DNA of 64,000 nt from Thamnaconus septentrionalis (taxonomy: Eukaryota > Chordata > Actinopteri > Tetraodontiformes > Monacanthidae), in contig CM020504.1 in assembly GCA_009823395.1 (NCBI GenBank), positions 21,669,540 through 21,733,539 on the forward strand, given 5' to 3'. Shown here in pieces: positions 13,040 through 54,800 of this stretch (within the stretch, counting starts at the first letter, position 1; every line of letters begins with the position of its first letter). The translations under genes were made by a program, and so were the position numbers. The notes beneath the pieces were generated by a model that did not search any database, had not been told where the DNA came from, and worked only from the letters and a program-made list of their open reading frames with translations.

Positions 13040-14859
13040 CATATTCAAGATTGGGGTCCATGCGCATATAAGTGAGACTGCTGCCACCGCTGTCGGCGTC
13101 ACTATTGTGCCGACCATTATGTTAACGCACACACTGTCCCTCAGTGTGTTGTTAACACTGGGAGAGCAGGAGACGGAGAGAGAGGCAGCGAATAATTACG
13201 TTTCCCCTTTTGTCTCGGCTCCCTCAATTAAGGCTGAAGAGAGGCAGCCGGAGCACATGTCTACTTATCCACTCAAAGCCCCGCAAACAATAAGACCCCC
13301 CCACCCCCCACTCCACACACACACACACACACACACATCTCCCTGTCTCCCACTCTGTAGTTCCCCCTCCCACCATTTTCCCTCACTTTCCTGCATCAGA
13401 CTGCCCCCCCCCCTCCCCCCCCGGTCAGACTCATCCCTCTTCCGTTTCTGCAGCTCGTCCCTCTTCTGTGCGTGTTTTCCGCCTCCAGCCCGGTCTCACC
13501 TCTCAGCTCCACGTGGGTTTTTGCAGAGAGAGACCCCGCCTCCCCTGCACCCCTCTCCATCCTTGCACAATACCCCTCCCCCCTCCACCACACTAGGCTA
13601 CAGGGCACAGGAAGAGGAAAAATAAAACAAACAAACAAAAAAAAAACATGGTGGAGAGTGAACATTTTAGACAGCACGCCGCCGGAGGAGAGGCGCTGGT
13701 TTGATGTCCCCTGTGTTGTCGGATGGACTTATTTATTTATTTATTTATTTGTGTATTTATTTTTTTATTTATATTGGTCTTATATAGAAGAACTGCAAAA
13801 ACAAAAACACCCTGACGTGCCATAGATTATCAGGCAGTATTTGTTTGTTGGTGGGCTCCGTACTTCTTCTCAACCACACACTTTGCGCACCAGCCATCAA
13901 ATCATCTAATTGTACCGACTCCCGTGTTTGTTTACTGGTGGTTGGGTCGTCTATGCAGTGAATAAAAGGTGTAGCCAGAGTGACATTTCAGGTCTGACGA
14001 ACGCAACAGTTTCGCTCAGCTAATGTGAGAACAAAAGGAGCAGCCCGGTGGCTGATTTATCAACAGCTGGTGTGACTTCACAGCAGCCGTTCACAGGTGT
14101 AGCCCATTTTCCTCCACATCCCACTGTCCTGTTGCGAAACGGTGTCTTTCCTGGAGGTCTGGGATGATTGACGGCCATAAGAGCCAAAACGGATTTACAG
14201 AATTCCCGGAGTCTAATTAATAATGAAAATAGTAGTTGCATTCCTCAGGGAGAATCTTTGTTTGGAGAGCAAATAAATGGGTTGTCAGACTTGAATAATA
14301 ATCGTGCTGACTGACTGCTGCTGCTTCCTGACTGTTCAATGCTAGATTTTCCAAAACGGCTGCCAAATGATTTCTGCTCGTGGCCCCTACAGCCTAATAT
14401 TGACTGTGAGACGGCGTCAGTCGCGACACTTTGCACCTTCAAGTACAGGGTTGGAGCACTCGCTTTGATCCTCCATGGCCTCCATTCAAAGGAAGAGAAA
14501 ACAGGAATTGATTATGTCCTAAACCGTTGAACTTTAAGCGCTAAGAGGTGTTTGGAAAAGCAAAATCTATTTATAGATCTGTATGTTTTTTGTGTGTCTG
14601 ACTCATGCACAATTTACAATGTCTGCCTTAACCGAATATACGTGCAAAACACGCCAGCCGACGTGCTGGTACTCGCACACCTGCGCAGTCTGCACGACAC
14701 ATTATGGAAATCAGGCCCAGCAGCTCAGCGCGGGAATTAGGAGGGAAATTAGGCCGCGTTGGCACGGATCATTTAATGAAGTCTTAAGTAGGAAATCACG
14801 CTCGGAAGCCGCTTTCATCCTCTGTCATTTTTCCAACAATGTGTGCAGACGTGTGCGCA

Positions 14860-14908
<49 letters not shown>

Positions 14909-15062
14909 CAGCACATCTCTTTGTCTGCAGGGAAACAGGGGTGTTTTCCCATTTCTCCCCCCACCCCCGTCCTTCCCTCCATGCACAAGCCTCTGCATGC
15001 TTGCATGGCTTCAGGTTGCCAATGAGATTCACAGTGCAGTTCAAAAAGCCTGCAGCGCGCAG

Positions 15063-15108
<46 letters not shown>

Positions 15109-16435
15109 TGTTTTTGATGACCCGCGAGATCAAATATTTGTGTTTTTGTTTTTTCTTCTCACTCTGCGCTTGCCTTGCTGCCATTAGCTCGCTTCCAGCT
15201 TGCCTGGCCACCCTGTTCTTTAGTCTCTTTCATCCTCACATGTTGTCACACACAGAAATATATCATAGTCTCCCTCCCCGGTAAACTTCACAACTCGCCT
15301 TTCAACTCCACAGTGTGACGAACCCTGGTGGATCCCCTGCTCTGGTTTTAAGAAGCACCTTCCCCTCCACGTCTCCTCTCTGTTTCCTCCACGCACGTTT
15401 GACACGTCGGCTCACTTTGATGTTGATGGAGCATCCAATGAAAAACGCTCCTGTTGCCTTCTCTTCCTCCCAGGGCCGAGTGAGGCGACGCTGTGAGGCC
15501 TGTATTAGGACCATGAGGTCAGTGCAAGATGACACAGCACTGATCTGGAGAAGCGTGTGATGCTGCTGCTTCAACACAGGTAACAGAAAGATTTGCCACT
15601 GATTCTAGAATTATAACTAAAATTCTGCCCTAATGACTTATTGCGGGCTGAGTGTTGCAGAGTGGTTTGAAGCTTTCATTCTCAGTGTTTTAAACAGATT
15701 TTGAGCATTAGATGAGATTTCTTTCTTTTCTTTTTTCGTGAGGCTGTCAGTTTGAGCAGTTTGAGCCCACACTGAGAACCTGATGGTGTGGGTTTGATAT
15801 GTGTGACTCACAGTGGACCAACTGATCTTGCAGAGGCTGAATCTGCATTTTTCTGCACTTATGTAACACAATGCAAAGCAGGACGTTCTCACAAACTCGA
15901 TCAGCAGGTTTTTTGTGTTTTTTCGGGGAAGGGTTGAGGAATAAAAGTTTGACTGTTTTTGTTGAAGAAAAAGACTTTCGCAGCAGAAATTACATGAGGA
16001 AGGACTGGGTGGTCCATCCTTGTGTCAACCCAGTCTATTATGCAACGCTGGCTTTACTGATGTCTTGTAAAGTTATATGACCATAAGCTGGACCCTGCTG
16101 ACCTGCCACAGAAAAGTCCACATTTTTGATTATTTTACTTGCTCCAATTCCCAGAGATGATGATGTCACAAGTTGCATTAGTGCATTGGTGTTTCCCAAA
16201 CTAAGGGTCCACATAAAGAATCTTGAACTACCAGTATCCATGCATATATTGACTGTTAAAGGCTGGTGTTGGCTGGGGTGTTGTCTTCATCTCTGCTTCA
16301 TACGAAAAGAAACACAAAGTTAATGTGGCACAAAAACCATAAAGATTCTCTTTGCCTTCAAGCTGGGATTCACTGACAAGTGCGTCTTGTCTAAAACATG
16401 TTTGATTCACAGATGCGTCTTCTTCGATCCCGCAG
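12331..16435. other. Non-coding region upstream of the first tiam1 coding exon
   Basis: No recognisable coding exon. It contains (GT)n at 12997-13036, (CA)n at 13314-13337, a TTTA-rich tract at 13729-13775, (GT)n at 14863-14907 and (CA)n at 15064-15107. The AG acceptor of the first coding exon lies at its right edge, so at least the right part is intronic in tiam1 transcripts. Confidence 0.6.
14863..15107. repeat. (GT)n and (CA)n tracts facing each other
   Basis: (GT)n at 14863-14907 and (CA)n at 15064-15107, each about 44 bases, are mutually complementary across a spacer of about 156 bases. In a tiam1 primary transcript they could pair into a long duplex. Confidence 0.85.
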
Positions 16436-16442
16436 CTGAGTC

Positions 16443-46909
<30,467 letters not shown>

Positions 46910-47245
46910 TGTCGATGAGTCTGAGGAGGAGATGAGACGAGGAACTTTGAGGGAGGACGTGTGGGATCTAAAGCTTTAAAAACCGACAGACACAAGAGGG
47001 AAGAACATGTGTGGAGGTTGTAAAAAAAAAACAAAAATCCCTGAAGCGATCCTGCTTCTGCCCCACTATCTCCCACTATCCTTCCCCAAACCCCCCTTGT
47101 CTTCCCCCCTTTATCCTGACAATCCTGCATACTTCATGTGCCCGACACCTTGATGTTTTCTTTGAGGACTATTCAAAAAAAAGAAAAAGAAAAAAGGACC
47201 TGAGAAGCTCGTCAAGGTGCTCACTGTGTTTTTAATTATATTTTT

Positions 47246-47247
47246 CA

Positions 47248-47292
<45 letters not shown>

Positions 47293-47355
47293 ACACACAC
47301 ACTGTGGAACTGTGACAAAAAACGTGACGAACGAGACGGCACCGCATGAGCACGG

Positions 47356-47403
<48 letters not shown>
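47246..47403 (+). repeat. Complementary (CA)n and (GT)n tracts in the tiam1 3'UTR
   Basis: (CA)n at 47246-47302 and (GT)n at 47357-47403 lie 54 bases apart on the same strand, so the mRNA can form a stem of about 45 base pairs with a moderate loop. Confidence 0.9.
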
Positions 47404-47405
<2 letters not shown>

Positions 47406-48675
47406 ACTGTAAAGCGACACGCAGATGCACGGACGCTCACAAAGACTGCAGGCAGCTACTGTTCCTAAGTCACCTGACCCGTGACCTCGTGGCCAAAAGG
47501 AGGAGAAAAGAAAAGTCTATTTTTAACGCAGGAATGTGGGTGTACTATATATTTTCGAGGGTAACGTAAACAAAAAAACAAAAGCTGTTTGTATTTTATC
47601 ACTTCAAGAGCTGTGTGTTACTGAACTTCTCTTCAGGGGCTTTTGGCTGAAAACGGTGACCTGACTAGCTTTAGCGTGCTTTTATTTTATTTTATTTTTT
47701 GACAGTGTTTTAACTGAGACTGGTGTGACGACAGCAGTACAAACGAGTGCCGATGTCCTCTTTGTACAGAACGGCGGTGACGCTTTGGCCTCCCACTCCA
47801 TGTGTTTTGACACAGACACGTGTTTACTGTTCCTTATTTAATAATTATAGGCTTTGAAAGGGTAAGTTGTATTGTTTACATCGCTCTCGGTTGCTCAGTG
47901 TTAAACACTTGTTTTTCTACATGTTTCGTGCCAGGAAGAGGCTCATGACGGAGCCAAAACCCCTCGTGCCCTTCACACGAATGTCCAGTCTTTCTCTTTT
48001 TCTTTTCATTGTTTCTCTTGTCGTTCTTAAAACTCTCCGTTTTCTCAACTGGCATGTCTCATTAGTGCTTATGAACATACAGACCCTCCCGCATCCCGCA
48101 GGCCACACTCCCGTCATGCTCGACATATATAGCGTAATAGCTCCCGACCGTGATCCTGTTTGACTTGAATTCTCTCGTTTTCCCCGAACGGAGACGTTCA
48201 ACCAAGACGCCACCGCCACTCCAGACAGCGGAGGTGCAGGAGCCATCTCCTGCTCTCACACTCACCCGCGCTTGCGAGACACATCCTGCACAACCGCGCC
48301 CCCCTCTTGCGTTACTTCCTTCCGTCCACCAGTCTGTGCTGTTTCACTAGCGTCTACCACACAGTCGCGCACTTTAAAAGGATGTGGGGAACGTGCGCTT
48401 GATGCTTGGCAGTCAAGAGGGATGGAGGAAGGCAGTGAAGGGAGATGGTACGCTTTTGGATGCTTCCTGCTGTCCGCTTGCGGTCATCCTGGTTATCCTT
48501 AGATTCTCTCTCGCTGGGTTGATGCTCCCAGCGAGGAGGCCCAGACTGTGAGGTACAATCCCTTGATCTCGGAGAAGAATCCCCCGAGAGACCCTCTGAC
48601 TCTTGACTCTTTGTACTCTCTTTGTGCGTGCGCGTTAATATATAAAACTGTGGAGTATTATCATTTTTATGTCAA

Positions 48676-48681
48676 AATAAA
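48676..48681 (+). terminator. tiam1: Poly(A) signal AATAAA of tiam1
   Basis: Canonical hexamer in CAAAATAAATTT, with GT-rich sequence 15-30 bases downstream. A second AATAAA at 48837-48842 could serve a slightly longer transcript. Confidence 0.7.
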
Positions 48682-48700
48682 TTTTTCTAAATTTTGTTTG

Positions 48701-49482
48701 GTGTGGAAGCGCAATTATTACAGAGGGCATGACTTGAATTTCTGATTTTCTTTCTTTCTTATTTTCAACACTCACAAAGCAGTTTAATCAAATGTTTTTT
48801 ATAATAACATTACGTTTGACCTACTGGGTTCAATGCAATAAAAAGTAGGCTATTGGATGAACTCAATTAAATTTAAGGAAGGATTTTCAGCCGGTAAATA
48901 TATAGGAACAGACCTGTTCCAATAAACTCATTTTATATGTGAATTTTACTTCACCAAAAATTAATTAGCAACTGCTTAAACTGCATAGATAACAGATATG
49001 CAAAAACACGTGTTGTGTTTTGATTTATAATAATAATACCCTAATAATTGCACTGCTCAAAATCAATCATTTCTTTTGAGGACGTACATCCTCAGTTCCC
49101 TCAGGCTTGGTTTAAATTACCACATGGATTTAAACCAAGCCAACATTTCTGCTGCAAATTAAATCCATGGGAGGCAATTTTCCAGACACGGACAGACAGA
49201 CAGTAAGCAAAAAACCCTTTTCAACAAAATCAAAATTTACGACGTTCATTTTGTTATTCACATCGTCAGACTGCTTTAAAGGCGTCGTCATAAACTCCTG
49301 CCTGACCTTTGCACAGTCAAGCCAGCTGTCCACAGAAACTGAGGGTTAAGACTGTGCACGCTGACATGTCCAGTACTGGAGGATTTCACACCTTTTTGAA
49401 GATCCTTCATGACATCACTAGAGTTGAAACAAAAGGTGGAAGCCTTGATGAACTTGTTATAGTCATATAGTAATAAGAGGAA

Positions 49483-49519
<37 letters not shown>

Positions 49520-51240
49520 TAAGCAGTGTAAGTTCAAAACTCCTTTGACTCTTTGATAGACGTCAACTCTGCACCCTTTAGGGTATCCTTTGAGACATCA
49601 CTTGTGCAGAAGCTGGAGGTCAAAACTTTGACAAAGCCTCAGGAGGTAAGAATCCCTCACACGTGTTCCTTTTCCCCCTGAGATGTCACTTGACTTACAG
49701 CTGAATTTCAAAGCTTTCTTGGCTCCCTAGATGGTTGGAAGTCTGGTGCGGTGCTGAAGGTTGGAAGTTCAAACACGTTCAGAGACATGAGTGGTTGACT
49801 TGTGTCGCCGACTTGCCTCAACCTTCATGAAGCTGTGGAGAAGCTTATTACTTGCCAGATAATGTGATTTTTTTGGAATTGCACAATGATTCTGGATGTA
49901 ATCAAATTCCAGGAACAGCTGAGGGGAGGCCAGAAGGCTGGGATGAACCGACCACCACAAGCTGATTGGAAATTAGATAAATCTCTCTCTGCTGTTGCAC
50001 ATGTTTTGCGACATTACAGAATGCCCTTTAGCAGGATACATGATAAACTATTTGAAAAATAAAGGGATGTCCTTCCAATCACACCACTGAGTCCTCATAA
50101 CAAGATGAACCAGGCGGGGGAATTGTTGTAATCCAGCGCTGCGAGTCAAAACCTTTCATTTTGAGTTAATGAATCCTCACATCTTTTGCACAAATCAGCC
50201 TCTTTTTACTGTCACATTGCCATGGTTTTAGAAAAACAATTACATTATTTTCATAAGTGGTGAGTTCACTGGGAGGCCCATTGCCTTGAGAGTCTTTCTA
50301 GAAAGGCTTGAAGGGCAGTTTTTCACTTGATTAGTTTTGTCTCCTTGTGGTTTGTCAAAGGTTCCAGGTTATGTTCTTATTCAAACTGTTGCTTCAGTAT
50401 GCTTCACATCCACTACCTCACAGCCTTGAGGAAGTTTAAAGAGACTCGGCCTGTCCTGATGCAGTAATTCAGATTTGTCAGAGGAAGGAGAGAAATAATA
50501 TATGTCAAATATGTGAAGTTTTAAATACAGATCCAGAGGTAAAAGGCTAAAAAGTGCCTTAACCTATCATACACTTGTTTAAACCGGAGAACACTAAGGT
50601 CCACATAATGATAAGAACTGGAGTGGTCATTATCTTCAAGCAGAGCATGAAAAGAAAAGAAATCAAAAGGTCTCCACAAACTCATTAAAGGAAAATCCAT
50701 TTGTTTTCTCTCCTCAAGTGAATCTTGTGCAGCGTCTAGAGGCAGCTCTGCTGCAATGGCGACAGTTTCCCACCCGCCTCCAGGAGTCCAACATCCAGTG
50801 ACCCAGTCCCATGAAGACCTTGCTCGCCAGTAATGAGAGATAATCTGGCATCTGCCCTCATAACCTGAAGATTACTCTGCTCTCATCAGCAGCGATGGAG
50901 AGGAGCGCTGCCAATCCATCTGCTCCTTAATCCACACTGAACAGAGGCAAACTCCAGATACAGATAACCAGAATCAGAGCACAAGTAACTTCAAAGTAAA
51001 AGTGCAATTCATTGCATTGATTTAAAAAAAAAAAATGTTTTTATTCATTTTATTTTATCCCAAAAAACACCCAGAAAAAATGAGGATGAATTGGATTGAA
51101 GTGGCAGCATCATACAAATGTAAATTATTTATCATGGTGGTGAACAAAAAAAACTTGATTCAAGCATGTTTGAAACGTCACACCCTATTTATCGTAGGGA
51201 ACCAACAGTTGGCTGTTACGCCTAGACGCCTAGACCTTTG
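48701..51240. other. Intergenic spacer between tiam1 and grik1
   Basis: No coding exon recognised. It holds a perfect 14-bp hairpin at 49104-49141 and (GT)n at 49487-49517. No claudin-like or keratin-associated-protein-like reading frame, the genes lying here in human, was seen. Confidence 0.7.
49104..49141. repeat. Perfect 14-bp inverted repeat
   Basis: GGCTTGGTTTAAAT (49104-49117) and its exact reverse complement (49128-49141), separated by 10 bases. Intergenic and function unknown. Confidence 0.85.
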
Positions 51241-51506
51241 TCACGTCCATATGTAATCTCTTTTATTTTGGAAAAAGTCGCCGGAAACCGGGTTTATTCT
51301 CGCGGAGTTGTGCGCGCGCTCCCTCTCTCACTCAGCTCGAGCCGCGCTGGTGGCGCACTCACTCACCGCGTGCAGAAGTGCACGTGTCCAGCGCCTCTGT
51401 CTCGTTATTTCTTCTTCATACGGAAGGAGTCATTGGCAGTTTATTTCGTGGGAAAGTTGGACTTGGTGCCTGCCCGGCAACGCTCGCTCTCCTCCTCCTT
51501 CCTCCC

Positions 51507-51510
<4 letters not shown>

Positions 51511-51562
<52 letters not shown>
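51511..51562 (+). repeat. (TC)n tract in the grik1 promoter/leader
   Basis: About 52 bases of uninterrupted TC (GA on the other strand), 150-200 bases before the GluK1 start codon. Similar GA/CT tracts occur in many vertebrate promoters. Confidence 0.95.
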
Positions 51563-51566
<4 letters not shown>

Positions 51567-51571
51567 GAGTG

Positions 51572-51649
51572 ATGCGGGATCGACCGTGGGCTCAAACTTG
51601 GACCGAGCGCAGCCTGGCCGGCCCGGCAGGTGTTCCGGGGCGGTGGTAG
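51572..51649 (+). other. Upstream ORF in the grik1 leader (25 codons)
   Basis: ATG at 51572 opens MRDRPWAQTWTERSLAGPAG followed by VPGRW and a stop at 51647-51649, 59 bases before the main ATG. It could limit GluK1 translation if it lies within the mRNA. A second ATG at 51668 is out of frame and overlaps the main start. Confidence 0.45.
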
Positions 51650-51708
51650 TGGCGCCTCCCTCCTGTCATGGTGCAGACGCCCGCGGTGGTCGAGCCCCCG
51701 GGGAAAGC

Positions 51709-51796
51709 ATGGAGGACAGAGGAAGCGCCTTCTTCTTCTTCTTCTCACTGCTGGCGACGCAGCTGTGCCTCTGTTCATCGCAGGTCCTCCGGATCG
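51709..51796 (+). CDS. grik1: grik1 coding exon 1, signal peptide (residues 1-29)
   Basis: ATG at 51709 (AAGCATGG) is the only in-frame ATG in the open frame. Hydrophobic core [15 protein letters not shown], likely cleavage before QVLRIG as in human GluK1. Donor GGATCG|GTGAGC (phase 1). The five Phe codons are a (TTC)5 repeat. Confidence 0.93.
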
Positions 51797-51864
51797 GTGA
51801 GCGCAACAAGCTGTTCACGCTTTTCTGATGTGGAAACCAACTTCGCCGCTAATGTCAGCGTCCC

Positions 51865-51899
<35 letters not shown>

Positions 51900-54800
51900 T
51901 TTTTTTTTTAAATAGGACCCTGACTTTTCTTTTTGTAAAATATATTTGTAGTTAGACGTATTTGTATATATTTGTATTTGTGTATTATACTTACTTTAAA
52001 CTATTATATCTGAGTCTAGGAAATTATCTAGAACACCCTGTGTTTAAAATGCTAATAATGAATCATCAGATGGTTTATGATGAGACTGTGGTGGAATTCA
52101 GCCTCAGTTGTAATTGTAATCGTAATGAAAAAGGTTTGAGCATGAATTGTCCACTTGAGATTCAAATTAATCTGTGCCGCTCACAAAGCAGTTCTTTCAA
52201 ATTTAGAGGTTGACACCCTTGAGTATTTTTTCCCTGTGACTTTAATCAGAAATTTCACTTTCAAAGTGGATTGGTTGATGTTCCCGTCGAAGACAGAATT
52301 GGTTGTTCTGTAGATTCTCTCTCGCTGCATTCTTCTGGATTCTTGGAGAGGCAGCTTCACACTTGCTTTGTTGCGCCGCTGCTTGTGGAATGCTGTTGGA
52401 GCTTGATGCCCAATGCAGCTGGAGGCATGCCCTTCAAAAAGCTCAACCTAAGAGAAGACGCCCCCCCCCCCCCCTCCAAAAAAATAAAAATGTCAGAAAG
52501 AAAAGTTCTGAGGTTCATCGAAATGTCAAATATCTGCCTTTGTGTTCCTCAGGTTGGCCGTGGTGTGAATTCTATTCTATATCCGCCCAGAGTCTTTTAG
52601 TCTGACAATGGAATCATGAGTTTTCAAAGTGTTCCTGGGGGGAATTTATGTGCTGTTTGCCCCTGATGGGAACGTCACCCTGTTGTTCTAAGGTGGCTGA
52701 ACCTTAGAAGTGGTTTTCAGAGCCGTTCATATTAAACACTTCAGATCGAACACCCTAATCCCAGCATGTTTAAACATTCCAAATCCTGGGCATCATTAGT
52801 TCAAGGTGAGGAGATGTTCATGTTAAATGATGAATCGTGATGCTGTCAGTACTGACGCATGGCTGCGTCTGAATTTATGTTGTTTTGTTTTGTTTATGCT
52901 GAGCTTTTTTCTGAAATTACTGTGATGGCCTGCCATGTTCCAATAACCCGACTTGTCAGACGGAACGCTTCACACGTCTGTGCGATAAATCTTACACGGT
53001 CATCAATGAAAGGGCCTGGAGAAAGTGCTCAGAAAGTGGAGGCCGGTGATTAAGAATTTGTCAAGTGAGTGGATGAATTTCAGGGCTGTTGCACTAAAAG
53101 CAGTTGTCAACAGTGTGAACTGGTACAAGAGACGATGCTTGACACTTGTCGCCACCTCATTGTGAACTGTGATGTGCTGCCAGTGAAAGAAATAGTCATA
53201 ATTGCTTCAATAGTCGTAATATTTCAGAAGCTTCCTGTTTTTGTCTCAGGGTTCCACTCCAGTCACATTCTAACCAGATGGAAAGATTCTGGTTGGGAGC
53301 TTTTCGTGATGCAGCCGTGAGGTTATTCAGCCGTGAAATCTCAGCGTCTCCAGCTGCACAGCCAAGTTAACATTTTCAACTGATGGACGTGTGAAAGTTG
53401 AGGAATTCCAGAAAAGGGCAAATACTTTTTTCTCACAACACCCCATCGTGTTTGTGATAAATACGTTTACGTGACCTTTAGAAGATTTTTTTTCTTAGTT
53501 TGTTTTCTTTTTTTCTCATCCATCTAAGAATCAATTCGGCGGTGCTTTGTAGAATACTCTAGGAGGGTGCTGACTGCAAAGGTTGAGCTGTCAGAACCCT
53601 GGAGCAGATTTTGGCAACCGCTGCGTCATTGAAATTCACTTTTACATCTTCATTATTTCCCAAACTTGATTAGAACTCTTCTTCTTCTCCTGTCACCGTT
53701 CCCTTCAGGGGTTGAGAGAGTTGAACTGGATGAAGAAAAATCCAGATTGTTCTAAAATGAAGTAAAACTCCTTCATTCACCCTGTTAGGATTATTTGACG
53801 CAGCGTCGCCTGAAGGTATTGATGTTGTTTGAACATCACTCATTGGATCGCAGGTTGAACGGGAGCTGGAAGAAGCGCTAGATCGTCAGTAGCTGGCGCC
53901 AGGGGGTTTTACGCACCGTGGATTCTCATTCAAAGTGCACCTGGTGGCGACGGCTGATCGCCACGGACCGCTTTCGAGCGATCCATCACCGAGATGAGGA
54001 CGATGCGAGCGGCGCAATCATCCTCAGTCCTGCCTGTCAGCAGGTGGGGGAAGCAGTTAAGAGTGAGCTAGAGGAACTTCTACCAGACTTGATTAGACAG
54101 GAGGCGGCGGCTGATCGCTGTGGGCTGTCCTCATTATTGGCGGGGAGGGTCTTGCTGTCCGAGGCTTTTACATCAGACTGCAGTCAAAATGTAATGAACA
54201 CAGGGCCGGGGGTCAGCGCCACGCGCCACGCTGCAGTCATTACTGTCTGCCTCCAGCAACACTGATTAGTAACGGTGGCGGAACAAAAAAGGCGGTTTGA
54301 TTTACACAGCACCTGTTTGCAGCATCGGCCCGTGATAATATATTTTCTATCATATTAATGGTGGTAATTTACGATTTTGAGCTTCGACGGTGCTCGATAA
54401 ATCAGCCCCCTGTTTTAAACCGCTGAACGCCAGATGCCTCCGACGTCGGGTGACAGCAGATCATCTGTACACAGCTCGGCTCTGCGTGCCCGAACCCCGG
54501 TCGGCCTCCACAACTGCTTGCGGTGTCACAAAATGCCGCCGGCACACGTTAAACTCTGATTCATGAGGCGAGAGCGTAATCTTTCATCCCTGGTAAGAGG
54601 AGAAATGTGACGACTCCACTCTTAATCCCCCCCGCCTGTACTTCGTGCTGCAAAGTGAATGTCACATATTTTGGTTCGGAGAGGGAAATTTTGTGTGCGT
54701 GTGCCGGGGGAGGGAGAGGGAATATTAGAATAGAACACAAGAGATAAACATGATGGCTTACTTTAATAGTAGAGCGGCCCACTGGTAACCTGGCACGCCA

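Larger units (their letters stand above)
46910..48700 (+). other. tiam1: tiam1 3' untranslated region
   Basis: Sequence after the stop with no further coding similarity, running to the poly(A) signal at 48676 and a GT-rich downstream element (TTTGGTGTGG) just after 48697. It contains (CA)n at 47246-47302 and (GT)n at 47357-47403. The end position is inferred from the signal. Confidence 0.7.
51241..51708 (+). promoter_or_regulatory. grik1: grik1 promoter / 5' leader
   Basis: A CpG-rich stretch (CGCGGAGTTGTGCGCGCGC at about 51300) and a long TC tract directly before the signal-peptide exon, with the start of transcription unassigned. No TATA box is evident. The leader includes two ATGs upstream of the GluK1 start (51572 and 51668). 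Confidence 0.6.

Noticed and set aside
12948..13625. 225-codon + strand frame with Val-Cys and Pro/Thr-His runs
   Set aside because: It reads through (GT)n, (CA)n and poly-C tracts; no conserved protein segment.
14583..15284. 233-codon + strand frame and overlapping minus frames rich in Cys-Val or Thr-His
   Set aside because: Produced by the facing GT and CA microsatellites, which lack stops in all frames.
48150..48502. Overlapping 66- and 76-codon frames after the tiam1 stop
   Set aside because: They lie in the inferred 3'UTR, do not continue Tiam1 and resemble nothing known.
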